7,875 nucleotides of DNA. Origin: Bdellovibrionales bacterium. GTDB taxonomy: Bacteria > Bdellovibrionota > UBA1018. The notes beneath the pieces were generated by a model. It was given only the letters and a program-made list of their open reading frames with translations. It had not been told where the DNA came from and did no database searches. Where the stretch lies: NCBI GenBank assembly GCA_018968995.1, contig JAGWZD010000086.1, positions 1 to 7,875 on the forward strand, written 5' to 3'. Positions 5,860-7,875 of the stretch are shown here, in pieces (within the stretch, counting starts at the first letter, position 1; every line of letters begins with the position of its first letter). A program made the position numbers and the translations under genes.

Positions 5860-7380
5860 TTAGTCCGAAAACCAGTTTAAACCCACGCTGTTTTTAGCTA
5901 AAGCCTCGGCACTCGGCGGGGCGCTTAGTTCAAGAGAGCTTACCGGTGAGGCGCAATAGAGCGTGGACGTTAAGGCGGTGGGAAAGTGATTCCCGCTTTT
6001 TTTAAACCCACCAAAGGGAAGTCGCGAGGACGCCCCCACCGTAGACTTATTCCAGTTTACGAGGCCAACCTCTAAGCCTTCGCGACACTCCTCAAACACT
6101 GCGCGACTCTTGCTAAAGACACTCGCCACCAAGCCGTATTGAGTTTCATTAGCCTGAAGAATGGCCTCCTCTAGACTGGCTACACCTAAAACCGCCAGGG
6201 CCGGAGCAAACAGCTCGGTCTGCTGGAAAACACTCTTTTTTGTGTGCTCAAGACTGGGTGACCTTACCCATGCGATGGATGGCGTCACATAAAAGCCCTG
6301 CCTAGAATGCTCGAGAGCCTTACCGCGCATGATCAGCTCGCACCCTTCTCGTGCCGCCACGCCTATAAATTTTAGATACCTGTCAACAGCCGAAGAGTCG
6401 ATGAGGGGACCCATGAACGGATCATCCGACCAATGTCCAATCTTAAATGCCTTGGCGCGTTCATGCAGACGCTCAATGAACTTCTCAAGTAGCGACTGAT
6501 GAACAATCACCCGACTTGTTGCCGAGCACCTTTGTCCTGCTGTGATAAAACCCGAGACTAGAGTCTCATAGACTGCCAGCTCGACGTCGGCGTCAGACCA
6601 TACGATTGTCGAGTTTTTACCTCCCATTTCGAGAGCAAGAATCTTCCAGTGTTGCTGAAGAGTATCTTGTTTGATTCGAGTGCCCACTTCGTAGGAGCCG
6701 GTGAACAACACTCCTGAAACCGCTGGATGCACCGAAAGTCGGCGCCCCACCTCTTTCTCGCCCTGGAGAAGATTAAAAACTCCAGGCGGAATACCCGCAG
6801 CATGAAAACACTCGGCCATTAGTTGACCCACAGCCGGTGTTTTTTCAGATGGTTTAAAAACCACAGTGTTACCAGTTAAAAGCGCCGGCACGATGTGCCC
6901 ATTCGGAAGGTGGCCTGGAAAATTGAAGGGCCCGATAACGGCCATGACTCCATGTGGTCGATAACGACAGGAGCCTGTCGTGTCTGCCATAATATTAGGG
7001 ATGTCGAAGGACTGAACCAGTTTCAGGCTTTCCTCAATGGTGATGTCCACCTTGTTGACCATTGCGGTCACCTCGGTGCGCCCCTCCCATATTGGCTTAC
7101 CCACCTCGCGAGCGATCAAGTTGCAGAATTCCTTCTCACGTAACCTTAGCTGCTCTTGATACCGCTTCAAAAGTGCTGCCCGCTCAGTGACGGCAAGCTT
7201 TCTCCAGGCAACCCTCGCCCCCTCTGCGGCAGACACAGCCTCATCTACTGCTGAAAAAGAATAAGCCACCACCCCCAGCTCGTCAGACAAATCTGCTGGA
7301 CTCTTCGCTCGCCACTCGCCGCTTTTTTCTCCAGGTTTAACCTTTACGAATTGGCCATTAATATAGTTTCCGAGAAACAT
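5860..7380 (-). CDS. astD: N-succinylglutamate 5-semialdehyde dehydrogenase
   Basis: This is the fourth step of the arginine succinyltransferase pathway: NAD-dependent oxidation of succinylglutamic semialdehyde to succinylglutamate, in the cytoplasm. The protein has 506 residues from the ATG at 7380, slightly above the usual 490 or so because of a short C-terminal extension. Aldehyde dehydrogenase landmarks are all present: oxyanion N153 in GPFNFPGHLPNGH, cofactor-binding K176 in FKPSE, GSYEVG (228-233), general base E251 in LEMGG, nucleophile C285 in GQRCS, and E389 in ELFAP. GHLPNGHIVPALL and the late SGNHFPTAL / CASPVSSLE blocks resemble AstD rather than generic aldehyde dehydrogenases. 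Two positions look unusual to me: GGKNS after E251, where E. coli AstD has GGNNP, and ELFAP for the usual E-I/L-FGP. The ATG has GAGG six bases upstream; a GTG at 7383 is too close to it. The gap from the astA stop is 8 nt, so the two are co-translated. Confidence 0.93.
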   Translation of the reverse strand: MFLGNYINGQFVKVKPGEKSGEWRAKSPADLSDELGVVAYSFSAVDEAVSAAEGARVAWRKLAVTERAALLKRYQEQLRLREKEFCNLIAREVGKPIWEGRTEVTAMVNKVDITIEESLKLVQSFDIPNIMADTTGSCRYRPHGVMAVIGPFNFPGHLPNGHIVPALLTGNTVVFKPSEKTPAVGQLMAECFHAAGIPPGVFNLLQGEKEVGRRLSVHPAVSGVLFTGSYEVGTRIKQDTLQQHWKILALEMGGKNSTIVWSDADVELAVYETLVSGFITAGQRCSATSRVIVHQSLLEKFIERLHERAKAFKIGHWSDDPFMGPLIDSSAVDRYLKFIGVAAREGCELIMRGKALEHSRQGFYVTPSIAWVRSPSLEHTKKSVFQQTELFAPALAVLGVASLEEAILQANETQYGLVASVFSKSRAVFEECREGLEVGLVNWNKSTVGASSRLPFGGFKKSGNHFPTALTSTLYCASPVSSLELSAPPSAEALAKNSVGLNWFSD

Positions 7381-7388
7381 CACTCACC

Positions 7389-7875
7389 TCAATAGTAAGG
7401 CATGAAGACCGCATCTGCCCCATCCTGAAGCCCAAGCTGTCTTTGAATCTGACGAGCGTCCTCTTGAGCTGACAGTAATACCCGCACGCCATCGTCAACG
7501 ACCTCGGCCGTGACATGCGCAGCACGGAAGGTGCCGGGCTCTTGGTCGGCGGCACAAAAAAGACCTGTTTCTCCAGCTCCAGAACTGCTGGACTGACTGA
7601 CGCCGAGATAGCGAAGTCGACGCGCTCTTTGCACTGGCACAAGCTCATCGCGCTTAGCCCAAAGATGCGGACCTCCATCGAACGGGTCCACCTGGCCCCT
7701 GTAGTGAAATCCAATTTTCTTCAGCATGTGAAGCACGGGCTCAGTGTCTTTTCCCACCTTACCGATGGCGTTGCGCGCTTCTGCCGAGAGAAAAGTGGTG
7801 TAAATTTTTCCGGTCGGAAAAAGCGAGAATATAAATTCCTTATCCTGCTGACAGAGGCGGTCAGCCTCCCAGTAG
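7389..7875 (-). CDS. astA: Arginine N-succinyltransferase, C-terminal part (runs off right edge)
   Basis: The minus-strand frame ending in the TGA at 7389-7391 is open to the right edge, giving the last 161 residues of a protein normally about 340 long. AstA transfers succinyl from succinyl-CoA to the alpha-amino group of arginine, committing it to the AST pathway. The visible part contains YWEAD, FLSAEARNAIGKV, a GFHYRGQVDPFDGGP block and a following LVPVQRARRLRYL. These correspond to the E. coli AstA segments FWEA, FLSEEAQAVIGQV, GFRYRNYIDIFDGGP and its Arg-rich continuation, as I recall them. The fold is GNAT-like. The true start is outside the window; a GTG at 7757 is internal. astD follows after 8 nt, and its ribosome site overlaps this gene's stop, so the two belong to one operon. 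astB, astC and astE are not visible. Confidence 0.92.
   Translation of the reverse strand, partial: YWEADRLCQQDKEFIFSLFPTGKIYTTFLSAEARNAIGKVGKDTEPVLHMLKKIGFHYRGQVDPFDGGPHLWAKRDELVPVQRARRLRYLGVSQSSSSGAGETGLFCAADQEPGTFRAAHVTAEVVDDGVRVLLSAQEDARQIQRQLGLQDGADAVFMPYY

Overview
The window looks like a stretch of a Gram-negative bacterial chromosome with roughly balanced base composition (judged by eye). It is densely packed, with short gaps and Shine-Dalgarno sequences of the GAGG/AGGGG type. The gene mix (B12-dependent lysine catabolism, succinyl-transferase arginine catabolism, a large exported coiled-coil protein, a cold-shock protein) would suit a proteolytic or amino-acid-burning proteobacterium or a Bdellovibrio-like lineage. 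That placement is inference; no taxonomic marker is present. I see no insertion sequence, CRISPR array, tRNA, rRNA or prophage gene.

Layout. (1) 1-3746, minus strand: a tight operon read right to left as kdd, kamD, kamE and a MoxR-like AAA+ ATPase that runs off the left edge. Gaps are 18 nt, 10 nt and a 4-nt ATGA overlap. (2) 3747-3972: the divergent intergenic region, with a 22-bp-spaced direct repeat. (3) 3973-5370, plus strand: an exported, charged, helix-rich protein of unknown function, followed by a very strong intrinsic terminator. (4) 5431-5836, plus strand: a leader with two inverted repeats, a 68-residue cold-shock protein and its terminator. (5) 5860-7875, minus strand: astD preceded by the 3' part of astA, an arginine succinyltransferase-pathway operon entering from the right edge.

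How the genes work together. KamD and KamE are the two subunits of the adenosylcobalamin- and PLP-dependent (beta-)lysine 5,6-aminomutase, which makes 3,5-diaminohexanoate. Kdd oxidatively deaminates that to 3-keto-5-aminohexanoate. The usual partners KamA (lysine to beta-lysine), Kce and Kal are not in the window. AstA and AstD are the first and fourth steps of the AST pathway from arginine to glutamate and succinate. The locus thus puts two basic amino acid degradation modules within about 2 kb of each other, separated by two unrelated plus-strand transcription units.

The best lead for something undescribed is the AAA+ ATPase translationally coupled to kamE. B12 aminomutases suffer cofactor inactivation and need ATP-driven reactivation, and MoxR-type ATPases act as cofactor-insertion chaperones elsewhere. 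KamE also carries an unusual lysine/arginine-rich tail that could be a docking element. Both ideas are inference.
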